Assembly: GCA_964526285.1 (NCBI GenBank)
Contig: CAZGIW010000004.1
Location: 33,350 to 97,349 of the forward strand
Source: CAYMAZ01 sp964526285
Lineage (GTDB): Bacteria > Bacteroidota > Bacteroidia > Bacteroidales > DTU049
DNA length: 64,000 nucleotides
Direction: 5' to 3'
Below the pieces are notes generated by a model, which saw only the letters and a list, made by a program, of their open reading frames with translations, was not told where the DNA came from and did not search any database. The translations under genes were made by a program, and so were the position numbers. This document shows, piece by piece, positions 9,664-18,935 of the stretch (positions within the stretch are counted from its first letter, which is position 1; every line of letters starts with the position of its first letter).

Positions 9664-10827
9664 ATGATGATATTATTCAAAAACTGTGAATTATATACTC
9701 CCGATTATCTTGGGAAAATGGATGTGTTAACAGGAGGAGGTTCCATTCTTGCTATTGCAGCCAATATTGAAAAACCTGTTGGAACAGAGGTAGAAGTTGT
9801 TGATTGTGAGGGATTAAAAATGATTCCCGGATTGATTGATGCTCATGTGCATATTGCTGGTGCAGGTGGTGAAGGTGGTCCTGCAACACGCACACCTGAA
9901 ATGCAATTGAGTCATATGGTTGAAGCAGGTGTTACAACCGTTATTGGATGCCTAGGAACTGATGGAATGACCCGCTCAGTTGAATCAGTGCTGATGAAGG
10001 CCAAAGGACTTCGCCAGGAAGGGGTGTCTGCATGGATTATGACAGGTGCCTATCAGATACCAACACCAACCATTCTCGGTGATGTGGGTAAAGACATTGC
10101 TATGATTGATGAAGTGATTGGTGTGGGCGAAATTGCACTTTCTGACCACCGCTCTTCATTTCCTACTACTCATGAACTTATCCGACTGGTGGAACATGCC
10201 AGAGTAGGGGGGATGCTCGGCGGAAAAGCAGGAATCGTCAACATACACATGGGCGATGCTCAAAATCCGTTCAAACCCATTCATGATGCTGTGGAAATGA
10301 GCGAACTAAAATACACCCAGTTTTGGCCAACACATAGTAACAGAAATGAGTACATTTTTGAAGATGCCAAAGAATACGGCAAAAAAGGGTATGTGGATAT
10401 CACTGCAAGTTCCTATCCATATTTTCCCGAATATGAAATCAAACCATCAAAAGCAATCTCAGAACTTTTGAAAGCAGGTGTTCCGCTCGAGCATATCACA
10501 ATGACTTCAGATGCATGTGGCTCTCTGCCCGACTTTGATGAAAAAGGTAATCTTGTCAAACTTGAAATGGGTTATCCCAAATCTGTGTTTGATGAAATTA
10601 TGGATGCTGTAAGAGATGAAGGAATGGATTTGTCGCAGGCTGTAAAAGTTTCCACTTCAAACATTGCAGATATTCTTAAACTTCATAAAAAAGGACGTAT
10701 CAAAACCGGAAATGATGCCGATATGGTTTTAATCAATGACAAATTTGAAATTGTACACTACATGGCAATGGGTACAATTATGATGAAAAACAAAGTAATT
10801 GTGAAAAAAGGAAGCTATGAGAAGTAG
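9664..10827 (+). CDS. iadA: Isoaspartyl dipeptidase (beta-aspartyl-peptidase)
   Basis: 387 residues, an amidohydrolase that releases L-isoaspartate from dipeptides with a beta-aspartyl bond, part of damaged-protein turnover. The metal-binding motif PGLIDAHVHI is at 55-64, followed by SDHRSS at 160-165, a His in VNIHMGD, another in PTHSNR, and the late Asp in TMTSDACGS; this is the IadA pattern. As I recall, the bridging ligand in the E. coli enzyme is a carboxylated Lys four residues before SDHRS; here that position is Glu156 (GEIALSDHRS). Length is normal for the family. The start at 9664 follows a -7 box; a second ATG at 9667 is equally possible. Convergent with the glutamine synthetase gene, 47 bp away. 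Confidence 0.92.
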   Translation: MMILFKNCELYTPDYLGKMDVLTGGGSILAIAANIEKPVGTEVEVVDCEGLKMIPGLIDAHVHIAGAGGEGGPATRTPEMQLSHMVEAGVTTVIGCLGTDGMTRSVESVLMKAKGLRQEGVSAWIMTGAYQIPTPTILGDVGKDIAMIDEVIGVGEIALSDHRSSFPTTHELIRLVEHARVGGMLGGKAGIVNIHMGDAQNPFKPIHDAVEMSELKYTQFWPTHSNRNEYIFEDAKEYGKKGYVDITASSYPYFPEYEIKPSKAISELLKAGVPLEHITMTSDACGSLPDFDEKGNLVKLEMGYPKSVFDEIMDAVRDEGMDLSQAVKVSTSNIADILKLHKKGRIKTGNDADMVLINDKFEIVHYMAMGTIMMKNKVIVKKGSYEK

Positions 10828-10874
10828 TAAATTCTGGATCAGAAAAGATAGCTAAATGTAGATTTCTTCTTTTG

Positions 10875-12377
10875 TTAACAATTCAAATACTCCATTACCA
10901 GCTTTCTGATTTCTTCAGTTTTTCCATAAAGCTTCTCGCTCATTTTTTTGTCTTTATAGCCTTTAAGCATATCGTAGGTTCCCTGAATGATGCTTTCATC
11001 AAAAACTCCATGTTTTATGAACTCGCTTTTTTGTTTCAACAGCCATTCAGCAGATTCATCACATGAGATTGGAAGTTGTGAGAGTTTTTTCAAAACGTCT
11101 TTATTTTCATCTTTAAAAATATTCACATCAATAAATCGCTCTTTTGCATATTTGAGTGAAGTTTTTGATTCAAGTCCTTTTCTTACAGCAACAGCCAATC
11201 CTGCGAGTAGAAGATATAAATCAGCAGATCCGTCTGGACAACGGAATTCAAAAGTTCGCTTTTCCTGAGTGTCAGTTTTAGCAGCTGTTCCTGTAACAGG
11301 GTTTGCTATTTGAATCATATCAGCAGCTTTTCCTGTCCATCCCAAAGGAACTCTAACAAGAGCAGAGCGGTTTCTGTATCCCCAGCAAATATTAGTAGGT
11401 GCTTCCTGATGCGGAACAAGTCTCAGATAACTGGTAGGTACAGTGTTTCCGAACGCTGTCAGTGCAGGAGAATACTCAAGTATTCCTCCGATTGCACGAA
11501 CGGCTTCATCACTGAGTTCATTGCCTTCACCCATAACAGGTTTGCCATCTTTCAGCAATCTCATGTGAATATGCAGTCCACTGCCAGCTTTTCCCACAGT
11601 GATTTTTGGTGCAAAACTCAAATTAACTCCATATCGGTATGCCAGTTGTCGGAGTACCCATTTTCCCATAACAAGTTCTTCAACAGCTTGTTCAATGCCC
11701 ACAGGCAAAAATTCAATTTCTGTTTGCTCATAATTGTGTTGTTCGTCACAGAAGTTTCCAACCTCAGAGTGCCCATATTTCAAATGACATCCCATCTGAT
11801 TGAGATAGTAAATCGCTTCAGAACGGATGACTTCCCATTTTACAAATGGCCCTGATTCATGATAGCCACGCTGATCTTTTGCCTGAAAAAGATCTTCTTT
11901 TTCACTGATGATATAATACTCCAGTTCGCCCATTGCTTCAAGAGTATATCCTGTTTTTTCAGTGAGAGTTTTATTGGCTTTTGCCAGAATATTATCAGGT
12001 GTTCCTGCCATTGGATTGCCGTCTTTATCAAAATACCTGCACAAAATTCCCAGTGTTGGTATTTCAGAAAAAGGATTAATAAATGCCGTTCTGAATTTGG
12101 GAACAACATATAAATCACTTGAGCCTGTTTCAACATGTTTAAACAAACTTGATCCATCCACTCGCTCACCATATGAGAAAATATTGTCCAGTTGTTTTTT
12201 GCTTTGCACTGGAAAATTCAATGATTTTATTCTTCCGTCTCCTCCAACATAATGAAAATCAACAAGTTTGATTTCAGCATATTGGATGTAACGGATAATG
12301 TCTTCTTTTGAAAAATCTTTGCGTTCTTTTTTCAAAAACTGTTCCAGTGGATTCTGATAGAAAATGTCTTTTGCCAT
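10875..12377 (-). CDS. glnA: Glutamine synthetase, type I-like
   Basis: 500 residues. Makes glutamine from glutamate, ammonia and ATP in the cytoplasm. Family motifs: DGSS at 74-77, the metal-binding stretch ELEYYI at 151-156, GSGLHIHM at 265-272 in place of the usual NGSGMH, RNRSALVRVP at 335-344, and EFRCPDGSADLYL at 377-389. The start at 12377 is preferred over a TTG at 12401 because the -7 box at 12399-12406 overlaps that TTG. No PII gene or ammonium transporter is adjacent. Length and motifs place it with the ~500-residue GSI-like enzymes common in Bacteroidota rather than the ~700-residue type III enzymes. Confidence 0.93.
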   Translation of the reverse strand: MAKDIFYQNPLEQFLKKERKDFSKEDIIRYIQYAEIKLVDFHYVGGDGRIKSLNFPVQSKKQLDNIFSYGERVDGSSLFKHVETGSSDLYVVPKFRTAFINPFSEIPTLGILCRYFDKDGNPMAGTPDNILAKANKTLTEKTGYTLEAMGELEYYIISEKEDLFQAKDQRGYHESGPFVKWEVIRSEAIYYLNQMGCHLKYGHSEVGNFCDEQHNYEQTEIEFLPVGIEQAVEELVMGKWVLRQLAYRYGVNLSFAPKITVGKAGSGLHIHMRLLKDGKPVMGEGNELSDEAVRAIGGILEYSPALTAFGNTVPTSYLRLVPHQEAPTNICWGYRNRSALVRVPLGWTGKAADMIQIANPVTGTAAKTDTQEKRTFEFRCPDGSADLYLLLAGLAVAVRKGLESKTSLKYAKERFIDVNIFKDENKDVLKKLSQLPISCDESAEWLLKQKSEFIKHGVFDESIIQGTYDMLKGYKDKKMSEKLYGKTEEIRKLVMEYLNC

Positions 12378-12398
12378 ATGTTCAAATTTTTTGGATGA

Positions 12399-12406
12399 CA
12401 AACATA
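12399..12406 (-). promoter_or_regulatory. -7 box of the glutamine synthetase gene
   Basis: TATGTTTG on the minus strand, 21 bp upstream of the ATG at 12377. Confidence 0.6.
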
Positions 12407-12535
12407 CAATTATTTTTTTAATGGAAGGTTGTAGAATCTTGTTTTTTTTCTTTGTTGGGATTGATATTTTGCATGTGTTTTAATAAAACAAAAAAAAAAT
12501 GCTTAACTTTACATTTTAAATAAGGGATAATATTT

Positions 12536-15319
12536 ATGAAAAAGATATCGCAGCAAATCATAGTATTCATTTGTTTCTTTACTGGAGTATTAACTGTCAG
12601 TGCACAGAGTGTTCTGGAAGAAACAGGATATTTAAAAGAAGGCACAGTCATCGTTCGGGTCAATGAACAATTCAGACACCTATGCAGTGAAAGGGAAATA
12701 GCCAACCCACATTTTTATTCTGTACTTACTGAGCTTGGCAATGGTCAGGTTTTTAAAATGTTTCCCAATCATTTACCTCCTGAAAAGAAGCATGATGAAT
12801 ACGGCAATGCACTGATTGATCTTAGTATGATTTATATTATTGAATATAACAATGATATTTCCATACCTCACGCCTGTAATCTGATTCTTTCTGCAAATCT
12901 GTTTGATTATGCAGAGCCTTATGTTATTCCGGAAATTTTGTATGTTCCCAATGATCCGCTGATTGGAAACCAGTATTACCTTAACAGTGTCAGGGCTTAT
13001 GATGCGTGGGAAATATGGAAAGGAGATACAAATTATGTGGTAGGTATTACAGATACAGGCTATGAGTTTAATCATCCCGACCTTGTGGATGCTGTCAAAT
13101 ACAATTACAATGATCCAATAGATGGCATTGATAATGACAATGATGGTTATGTGGATAATTTTATGGGTTGGAACCTGGGACAAAATAACAACAATCCTCA
13201 ATATGTGGCACTGGGGCATGGAATTCATGTGTCAGGCATAGCCGGAGCAACTGCAGACAATACTTTTGGTATTGCAGGAGTTGGATTTAATACAAAAATA
13301 TTACCTGTAAAAATTGACAATGCTGTGGGCTCACTTGTAATGTCGTATCAGGGAATTGTCTATGCGGCTGACCATGGCTCACACACAATCAACTGTAGCT
13401 GGGGCAGTACATTTGGTGCCGGGCAGTTTGGTCAGGATATTGTTAATTATGCAACTTTCAACAGAAATGTACTTGTAGTTGCAGCAGCTGGTAATTCTAA
13501 TAATGAAAGAATGTTCTACCCTTGTTCATATGAGAATGTGCTGTGTGTGGCAGGAACAAAAGCCGATGATCTGAAATGGGAAAATTCAAGCTATTACAGA
13601 AGAGTAGATATATCAGCACCCGGACACAATGTGTATTCCACATGGGCCAATGGAACATTTGTATATTCAGGCGGAACATCAATGGCATCTCCTGCTGTGG
13701 CTGGTGCAGCTGCTCTTGTGTGGTCGTATTTTCCTGACCTGCATCCACTGCAAATAGCGCAACATCTGAAAAATACAGCTGATGTTATTGATACAATTGC
13801 ACAAAATCAGGTGTATGATGATAAACTTGGATACGGGAGATTAAATATGTACAGGGCACTCGTTGATACAATGCTCCCAGCTGTGAAGCTCCTGAATATG
13901 TCTATTACAGATAATAATGATGATGTTTTTGTGATGAATGATACATTAAATATTTCGGGTGATTTTTTTAATTATCTTGCTCCAACACAAAACCTGATAA
14001 TCCAACTGTCATCTTCGTCTCCTCATGTGCAAATTATTGATTCTTTGTTCTATGCAGGTGTTGTGGGTACGATGCAATCATTTGACAATCATTCAGCTCC
14101 TTTCAGGATGAAGTTATTACCCGGAATTCCTTCAAGCTATAATATTGAAATAAAATTTTCCTATGCTGATACAAATTATACGGGCTATGATTATCAGTTT
14201 ATTACAGTGAATATTGATTTTATTAATCTGAATATTAATGATATTACAACAACTATTACAAGCAAAGGCTCAATTGGATATAATGACAATGAAAATTTTC
14301 AACAAGGTGTTGGATTAACATACAATGCAGGAGCTTCATTAATTGCTTGTGCCGGTTTTATGGCAGGAAGAGCAAACAATCAGGTTTCTGACAATATCTA
14401 TGGATTTATTAATGCTTTTGACACAGATCTTGTGCCCGTGAGCAGTGTCGCTTATACCATTCCTCCTCTGAAAGGAGATCAGCATATTTCAGGTGTTTTT
14501 GATGATTCAGGTGCCGGAACACAAAGTCTTGATATACTTGTTGAACATCATAACTTTGCATGGGATGAGCCAGGGAAGGAAAGTTTTGTTTTTGTTGAGT
14601 ATTATCTGGTAAATAATGGAGATGATGATTTGTCAAATCTTTTTGCCGGTTTTTTTGCAGACTGGGAACTGAAATTCCGTAGTCAGAACAGGGCCGCAAC
14701 AAACTCTGCTGATAAATATGGTTATGTATTCAGCATGGATAGTTCATTATATGCTGCAATTCAACTCATAACTGATGGAGATTTCTATCATTATGCCATT
14801 GATAATGACGGACAAGACGGAAGTGTAAGTGTAGTTGATGGGTTTTCTACTACAGAAAAGTTTATGACTCTTTCCAATTCAAGAAGTACTGCCGGAAATG
14901 GACCTTTTGGAAATAATGTTTCAAGTGTTGTAAGCACAGGACCTTATCTTCTGTCTCCCGGAGATACCTTGCATATGGTGTTTGCATTACACATTGCCCT
15001 AAGTTATCCTGAACTACTTCAAAGTATTGACAATGCTCAGCAGACATGGAACAATCTGGTAAATGCCGGTCTGGATGATGATGAATCTCACCTGTTTAAT
15101 GTGTTTCCTAATCCCTTTAATGATGAAGTTACCATTTGTTTTGAAGCAGGAAGAGTATCATTAATTGAAATTTCTGATGTGACTGGCAGAGTTGTAATTT
15201 CAGAGATAATTGACAACACACAGTGTGAAACCATCAATACAAAAAAATTGAAATCAGGCACATATTTCCTGAAAATATCCGGTCAGGAAACAATGGTAAA
15301 AAAACTCATCAAACTATAA
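12536..15319 (+). CDS. Secreted subtilisin-like serine protease with T9SS domain
   Basis: 927 residues. Signal peptide at 1-23 (ending VSAQ), then a propeptide-like region to about 140. The S8 catalytic domain shows the triad: Asp173 in GITDTG, His228 in GHGIHVSG and Ser382 in GGTSMASP, with the oxyanion Asn320 in AAAGN. A Ca-binding-like, Asp/Asn-rich stretch (DNDNDGYVDN) lies at 199-208. After about 430 come beta-rich modules of unknown type, and the C-terminus is a type A sorting domain (VFPNPFNDEV through MVKKLIKL). Expected to be an extracellular or surface protease. A near-consensus -7 box (TAACTTTA) at 12504-12511 precedes the gene. Confidence 0.93.
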   Translation: MKKISQQIIVFICFFTGVLTVSAQSVLEETGYLKEGTVIVRVNEQFRHLCSEREIANPHFYSVLTELGNGQVFKMFPNHLPPEKKHDEYGNALIDLSMIYIIEYNNDISIPHACNLILSANLFDYAEPYVIPEILYVPNDPLIGNQYYLNSVRAYDAWEIWKGDTNYVVGITDTGYEFNHPDLVDAVKYNYNDPIDGIDNDNDGYVDNFMGWNLGQNNNNPQYVALGHGIHVSGIAGATADNTFGIAGVGFNTKILPVKIDNAVGSLVMSYQGIVYAADHGSHTINCSWGSTFGAGQFGQDIVNYATFNRNVLVVAAAGNSNNERMFYPCSYENVLCVAGTKADDLKWENSSYYRRVDISAPGHNVYSTWANGTFVYSGGTSMASPAVAGAAALVWSYFPDLHPLQIAQHLKNTADVIDTIAQNQVYDDKLGYGRLNMYRALVDTMLPAVKLLNMSITDNNDDVFVMNDTLNISGDFFNYLAPTQNLIIQLSSSSPHVQIIDSLFYAGVVGTMQSFDNHSAPFRMKLLPGIPSSYNIEIKFSYADTNYTGYDYQFITVNIDFINLNINDITTTITSKGSIGYNDNENFQQGVGLTYNAGASLIACAGFMAGRANNQVSDNIYGFINAFDTDLVPVSSVAYTIPPLKGDQHISGVFDDSGAGTQSLDILVEHHNFAWDEPGKESFVFVEYYLVNNGDDDLSNLFAGFFADWELKFRSQNRAATNSADKYGYVFSMDSSLYAAIQLITDGDFYHYAIDNDGQDGSVSVVDGFSTTEKFMTLSNSRSTAGNGPFGNNVSSVVSTGPYLLSPGDTLHMVFALHIALSYPELLQSIDNAQQTWNNLVNAGLDDDESHLFNVFPNPFNDEVTICFEAGRVSLIEISDVTGRVVISEIIDNTQCETINTKKLKSGTYFLKISGQETMVKKLIKL

Positions 15320-15328
15320 TATCAAGTT

Positions 15329-16177
15329 GTGTCTGACAAAGAAGAAAAAAAAATCAAAAGACAGATTATTGTGCTGTTTGATTTCAGTGCTTCGGCTGAA
15401 AATGCACTGAAACACGGAATTCAAATGTGCAAAGTTCTCAAATCGGGATTGACAATTACATTTCCTTTGATTAAGAATATGAGTAATGAAAAGAGAGAGG
15501 AGATGAAACAGCAACTTGCTCATATTGTCACTCATTTGCAGCAAAACACAGAACTCGACGTACAGGCATTTGCTCCCAGCCAGCCTCTGAAAAAGTTTTA
15601 CAAACCATTGTATGAAAAAATTGAAGGCATTATGATTGTTGCCGGCATCGAAGGCAAAAATTTTGTTTGTGGAATGACTATGCAGCAGTATCTCAGATGT
15701 GTGAGAAATTCAAGAATTCCATGGCTCGCAGTGCCACCTTCAGCACCTGTCAATGACTATACTCATATAGTTCTTCCCCTATCCTACTCAAGGCAGACAA
15801 AAGAAAAAATTGCATGGGCCAGTTATTTTCACAGACTCAATCAATCGGCAATTCATGCGCTGACTCCCGTTGCAAAGGATGGTTTTATTAAGACAGGAAT
15901 CTATAAAAACACTGAGTTTCTTAAAAAAATGTACAATTCTCTGGAGGTGTATTACAAACTCATTCCAACAGACAAAAACATTCATCACATTGATCCTTAT
16001 GCAATTGACTATGCTCTGGAGCATTCAGCTGCACCTGTCATTATTCTGGTATCTCCCCGTCCAGATATTTTTGATATTGTTCTTGGCGCAGCCGAAAGAA
16101 AAATCATCTTGAATTCAGAGAATATCCCTGTGTTGTGCATCACCCCTTTGGATGATATGTACGTGGTGTGTTCGTGA
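15329..16177 (+). CDS. Universal stress protein-like protein
   Basis: 282 residues from a GTG 9 bp after the subtilase stop. The N-terminal part (RQIIVLFDFSASAENALKHG) has the typical Usp opening with an acidic residue and the helix that follows. A second, weaker Usp-like half starts near YTHIVLPLSYS. The tandem-Usp length (about 280) fits. The usual nucleotide-binding G-rich loop is poorly conserved, so ATP binding is doubtful. Its close spacing to a secreted protease may reflect cotranscription rather than shared function. Moderate confidence in the family, low in the role. Confidence 0.68.
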   Translation: MSDKEEKKIKRQIIVLFDFSASAENALKHGIQMCKVLKSGLTITFPLIKNMSNEKREEMKQQLAHIVTHLQQNTELDVQAFAPSQPLKKFYKPLYEKIEGIMIVAGIEGKNFVCGMTMQQYLRCVRNSRIPWLAVPPSAPVNDYTHIVLPLSYSRQTKEKIAWASYFHRLNQSAIHALTPVAKDGFIKTGIYKNTEFLKKMYNSLEVYYKLIPTDKNIHHIDPYAIDYALEHSAAPVIILVSPRPDIFDIVLGAAERKIILNSENIPVLCITPLDDMYVVCS

Positions 16178-16192
16178 TGCCGTTGTTTTTTC

Positions 16193-16200
16193 TAACTTTG
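16193..16200 (+). promoter_or_regulatory. -7 box of the ABC-F gene
   Basis: TAACTTTG, 18 bp upstream of the ATG at 16219, in the 41-bp gap after the Usp-like gene. Confidence 0.6.
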
Positions 16201-16218
16201 CAAATTATTTATTAAAAG

Positions 16219-18144
16219 ATGATCTCCCTCAAAAGCATTTGTGTTGATTTTGGTGCGTTCAGATTGCTGAATGAAGTGTCGTTTCTTATCAATCGTGATG
16301 ACAAACTGGGACTTGTTGGGCGAAACGGAGCAGGCAAAACCACATTGCTGAGACTTATTACAGGTATTCAGTCGCCCTCAGCCGGACAAATCGAAATGCC
16401 AAAAGATCTGAAAACAGGATATCTCCCACAGGAAAAAAAATTCAACGAAAAAGCATCTGTGTTTCAGGAAGCAATGCTCGCATTTCAGGAAGAAATCAGT
16501 ATCAAAAAAGAGATTCATTCAATTCAGAATACACTGGAAAATCCGCAGAATACAAATGAAAGCCAAATGATGAAGTTGTTTGAAAAACTCAATGAACTGA
16601 ACCAACGCTTTGATTTTCTGGATGGCGATAATATTGAAATGCGGGTTGAAAGAGTTCTTATGGGACTGGGTTTCGAACGTCATGAGTTTCACAATGCTCT
16701 CGGCACATTCAGCGAAGGATGGCAAATGCGTGTTGAACTGGCCAAAATTCTTCTCAAACAATCGGATATTTTGCTGCTCGATGAACCAACAAATCATCTT
16801 GATATTGAAAGTATTCAGTGGCTTGAAGAGTATCTTATTGCATACAAAGGTGCCATTGTGTTGATTTCTCACGACCGTATGTTTTTGGACAAAGTGACCA
16901 GAAGGACAGTGGAAATTAATTTTGGAAAAATTTACGATTATCCTGTCCCATACAGCAAATATGTTGAATTGAGGGATGAACGCATTGAGCTTCAGAAAAA
17001 ACAATTGGATGCCCGACAGAAGGAAATTGACCAGATTGAAAAATTTATCAGCAGGTTTCGATATAAAGCAACCAAGGCAAAACAGGTGCAGTCCAGAATA
17101 AAAATGCTGGAGAAAATGGATGATGAAGGCGTGGACGAACTCAATGTTTCAGAAATCAGTTTCCGTTTTCCCGATTGCAGACCCTCAGGTAAAATTGTGA
17201 TTGACTGTGAAAATCTTTCAAAATCTTATGGCGAGAAAAAGGTACTGAACAACATCAGCTTCATTATCTCATCGGGACAAAAAGTTGCATTTGTAGGTAA
17301 AAACGGACAGGGCAAAACCACACTGAGCAGGATTATTGCTGAAGGGTTGGAGCATACTGGTATGCTCAAACACGGATATAATGTGGTTATAGGATATTTT
17401 GCACAAAATGCCGGAAAATTTCTCAATCCCAAACTCACAGTGCTTGAAACGGCTGAATCTGAGGCACATGAAGATTTTCGGTCAAGAGTTCGTTCTGTGC
17501 TCGGCAATTTTCTCTTCAGCGGTGATGATGTACAAAAAAAGGTTTCTGTTTTATCGGGAGGAGAAAAATCACGCCTGGCACTTGCAATTCTTATGTGTCG
17601 CCCATCCAATTTTCTGGTGCTTGACGAGCCCACCAATCACCTTGATATGATTTCAAGAGAAGTCCTGAAGTATGCACTTATGAAATACAAAGGCTCTTTG
17701 GTCATTGTTTCTCATGATCGTGATTTTCTGGATGGGCTTACTGACACCGTGTATTATTTTAATCACCAAATTATTAAACAGTATCCTGGCACCGTGAGCG
17801 AATTTCTGCACCTGAAAAAACTGGCAGACATGAAAGCCCTTGAACATGCAGCAAAGAATCAAAATAAACTTTCTGAATCAAAACAGGCTTCTGATAGCAA
17901 AATTCAATGGGAACAAAAAAAAGAAGCGGAGCGTAAAAGGCGAAAACTCACAACTCAACTGGAAAAAATTGAAAAGGAAATCGAAGCACAGGAGAATGTC
18001 ATTGCTGAGCTGGAATCAAAGATGAATTCAGCCGAAAACACAGAGGATTTAAGAGTTTTTGAGGATTATCAAAGAACCCGCAAAAGACTTGAAGAACTGA
18101 TGTATGAGTGGGAAGTTGTGTCTGCAGAGCTGGAACAATATTGA
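16219..18144 (+). CDS. ABC-F family ATP-binding protein (translation factor type)
   Basis: 641 residues, soluble, with two ABC domains and no membrane segment. Domain 1: Walker A GRNGAGKTT at 34-42, signature FSEGWQMRVELAKIL at 165-179, Walker B LLLDEPTNHLD at 186-196. Domain 2: Walker A GKNGQGKTT at 361-369, signature LSGGEKSRLAL at 446-456, Walker B LVLDEPTNHLD at 467-477. A charged interdomain linker (about 240-310) and a C-terminal coiled coil (about 555-641) are the hallmarks of ABC-F proteins, which act on the ribosome (Uup/EttA-like). The first signature has Glu where a Gly is usual (SEGWQ for SGGWQ). Subfamily assignment and any antibiotic-resistance role cannot be judged from the sequence alone. 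Confidence 0.93.
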   Translation: MISLKSICVDFGAFRLLNEVSFLINRDDKLGLVGRNGAGKTTLLRLITGIQSPSAGQIEMPKDLKTGYLPQEKKFNEKASVFQEAMLAFQEEISIKKEIHSIQNTLENPQNTNESQMMKLFEKLNELNQRFDFLDGDNIEMRVERVLMGLGFERHEFHNALGTFSEGWQMRVELAKILLKQSDILLLDEPTNHLDIESIQWLEEYLIAYKGAIVLISHDRMFLDKVTRRTVEINFGKIYDYPVPYSKYVELRDERIELQKKQLDARQKEIDQIEKFISRFRYKATKAKQVQSRIKMLEKMDDEGVDELNVSEISFRFPDCRPSGKIVIDCENLSKSYGEKKVLNNISFIISSGQKVAFVGKNGQGKTTLSRIIAEGLEHTGMLKHGYNVVIGYFAQNAGKFLNPKLTVLETAESEAHEDFRSRVRSVLGNFLFSGDDVQKKVSVLSGGEKSRLALAILMCRPSNFLVLDEPTNHLDMISREVLKYALMKYKGSLVIVSHDRDFLDGLTDTVYYFNHQIIKQYPGTVSEFLHLKKLADMKALEHAAKNQNKLSESKQASDSKIQWEQKKEAERKRRKLTTQLEKIEKEIEAQENVIAELESKMNSAENTEDLRVFEDYQRTRKRLEELMYEWEVVSAELEQY

Positions 18145-18242
18145 TTTTCATGATATTACAGGGTCTTTGTTTTGTTTATTTACTGTTTTGTTGATTCTGT
18201 GGCTATTAAAAATCGAGTAACTGCTAAGCATATCCATTTATT

Positions 18243-18292
18243 AGCCACTCCCATCGGGATTCCTATGGAAGAATTCACAAATAATCACGAAT
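18243..18292 (+). repeat. 50-bp dispersed repeat, copy 1
   Basis: Matches 49420-49469 at 47 of 50 positions by eye. It begins AGCCACTCCCATCGGGATTC, and its core is a near-palindrome (CCATCGG ... CCTATGG). A related palindrome lies in the 3' end of the asparagine synthase gene (40579-40602). Confidence 0.8.
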
Positions 18293-18485
18293 TATCCCGC
18301 TAATTAGGGTTTGCTGTTTTACTCACAAATACTGAACTACATAACAGTTCCATCAGATTCTATTGAAATTTTCTGCAAGGCTATTTTGATGATTTGTTAT
18401 GTTCTCAGTGAATAATACTTTCTTTTTTTGTTCTTTAGTTTTTCTGCTTGACCCCAACCTGCTTCGGCAGGCACTTCGGCAGGCT

Positions 18486-18521
18486 CAGTGTGGCACTCAG
18501 TGTGGCACTCAGTGTGGCACT
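18486..18521 (+). repeat. 12-bp tandem repeat, three units
   Basis: Three direct copies of CAGTGTGGCACT, preceded by CTTCGGCAGG sequences. The CTTCGGCAGGCTCAG-type string is, as I recall, common between genes in Bacteroidota and other phyla. It encodes nothing convincing. Confidence 0.8.
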
Positions 18522-18560
18522 CAGCACGGCGCAAAGGGAGAAATTTTTTACCATATTTTG

Positions 18561-18626
18561 TGTTTGTACAAACACTCAGCAATACAAAAGGCTATGTTTG
18601 TTTTGAAAATTATTGTGCGAAAGGCT
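18561..18626 (+). repeat. 66-bp dispersed repeat, copy 1
   Basis: Shares a core reading CAATACAAAAGGCT with 45893-45948 and 49660-49725. The match to the latter covers all 66 bp with about ten differences. It runs directly into hairpin a here and into a degenerate hairpin at 49720-49733. Confidence 0.75.
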
Positions 18627-18833
18627 AAAGCCCGTAGCTATTGGTTTGTAACTAGAACAAACAGTTCGTTGGCACAAACACGCTGAAGCATGTTTGTGGG
18701 AGAATAAAAGTTCAATTAGTAAATGCGACTTTTAAGAGTATTAATGTATTGTTGTCTCGTGAAAAACATTACTTTCTGACTATATCATCAACACAACTTC
18801 AGTTGTGTTGAAAACCCCCGCATTGCTTACAAC
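18623..18833 (+). repeat. 211-bp direct repeat, left copy
   Basis: Identical to 19493-19703 except for one base (T at 18653, G at 19523). Contains a half-decayed hairpin a (18623-18636), hairpin f (18673-18698) and hairpin d (18789-18810, stem CAACACAAC, loop TTCA). With the right copy it frames the transposase at a period of 870 bp. Confidence 0.9.
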
Positions 18834-18849
18834 TAAAATTTTCTAATTG

Positions 18850-18908
18850 CCACGAGCTTCAGCTCGTGGAAAAAAGAACAACTCCATATCACGGGGTTTT
18901 AACCCCCG
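18850..18908 (-). repeat. Hairpins c and e downstream of the transposase
   Basis: Hairpin c at 18850-18869 (stem CCACGAGC, loop TTCA on the plus strand) and e at 18893-18906 (stem GGGGT, loop TTTA on the plus strand). On the transposase coding strand both loops read TRAA, the opposite polarity to those upstream of the gene. They may double as the transcription terminator of the transposase. Confidence 0.75.
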
Positions 18909-18935
18909 AAAAAATTGTATTTGAAAAAAATCTTC

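Larger units (their letters stand above)
18145..18935. other. Repeat-rich intergenic island left of the transposase
   Basis: No convincing gene. It holds, in order, a 50-bp dispersed repeat (18243-18292), a 12-bp tandem repeat (18486-18521), a second dispersed repeat (18561-18626), and then the left 211-bp direct repeat with hairpins a, f and d, followed by c and e. The apparent 95-codon frame from 18399 is a read-through of these repeats. Confidence 0.75.

Noticed and set aside
11310..11855. 181-codon open frame on the plus strand
   Set aside because: Lies entirely within the glutamine synthetase gene on the opposite strand; the protein is not recognisable while the minus-strand frame has all family motifs.
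18399..18686. 95-codon open frame left of the transposase
   Set aside because: It reads through the CTTCGGCAGG string, the 12-bp tandem repeat and the 66-bp dispersed repeat; it has no domain, signal or ribosome site of its own.
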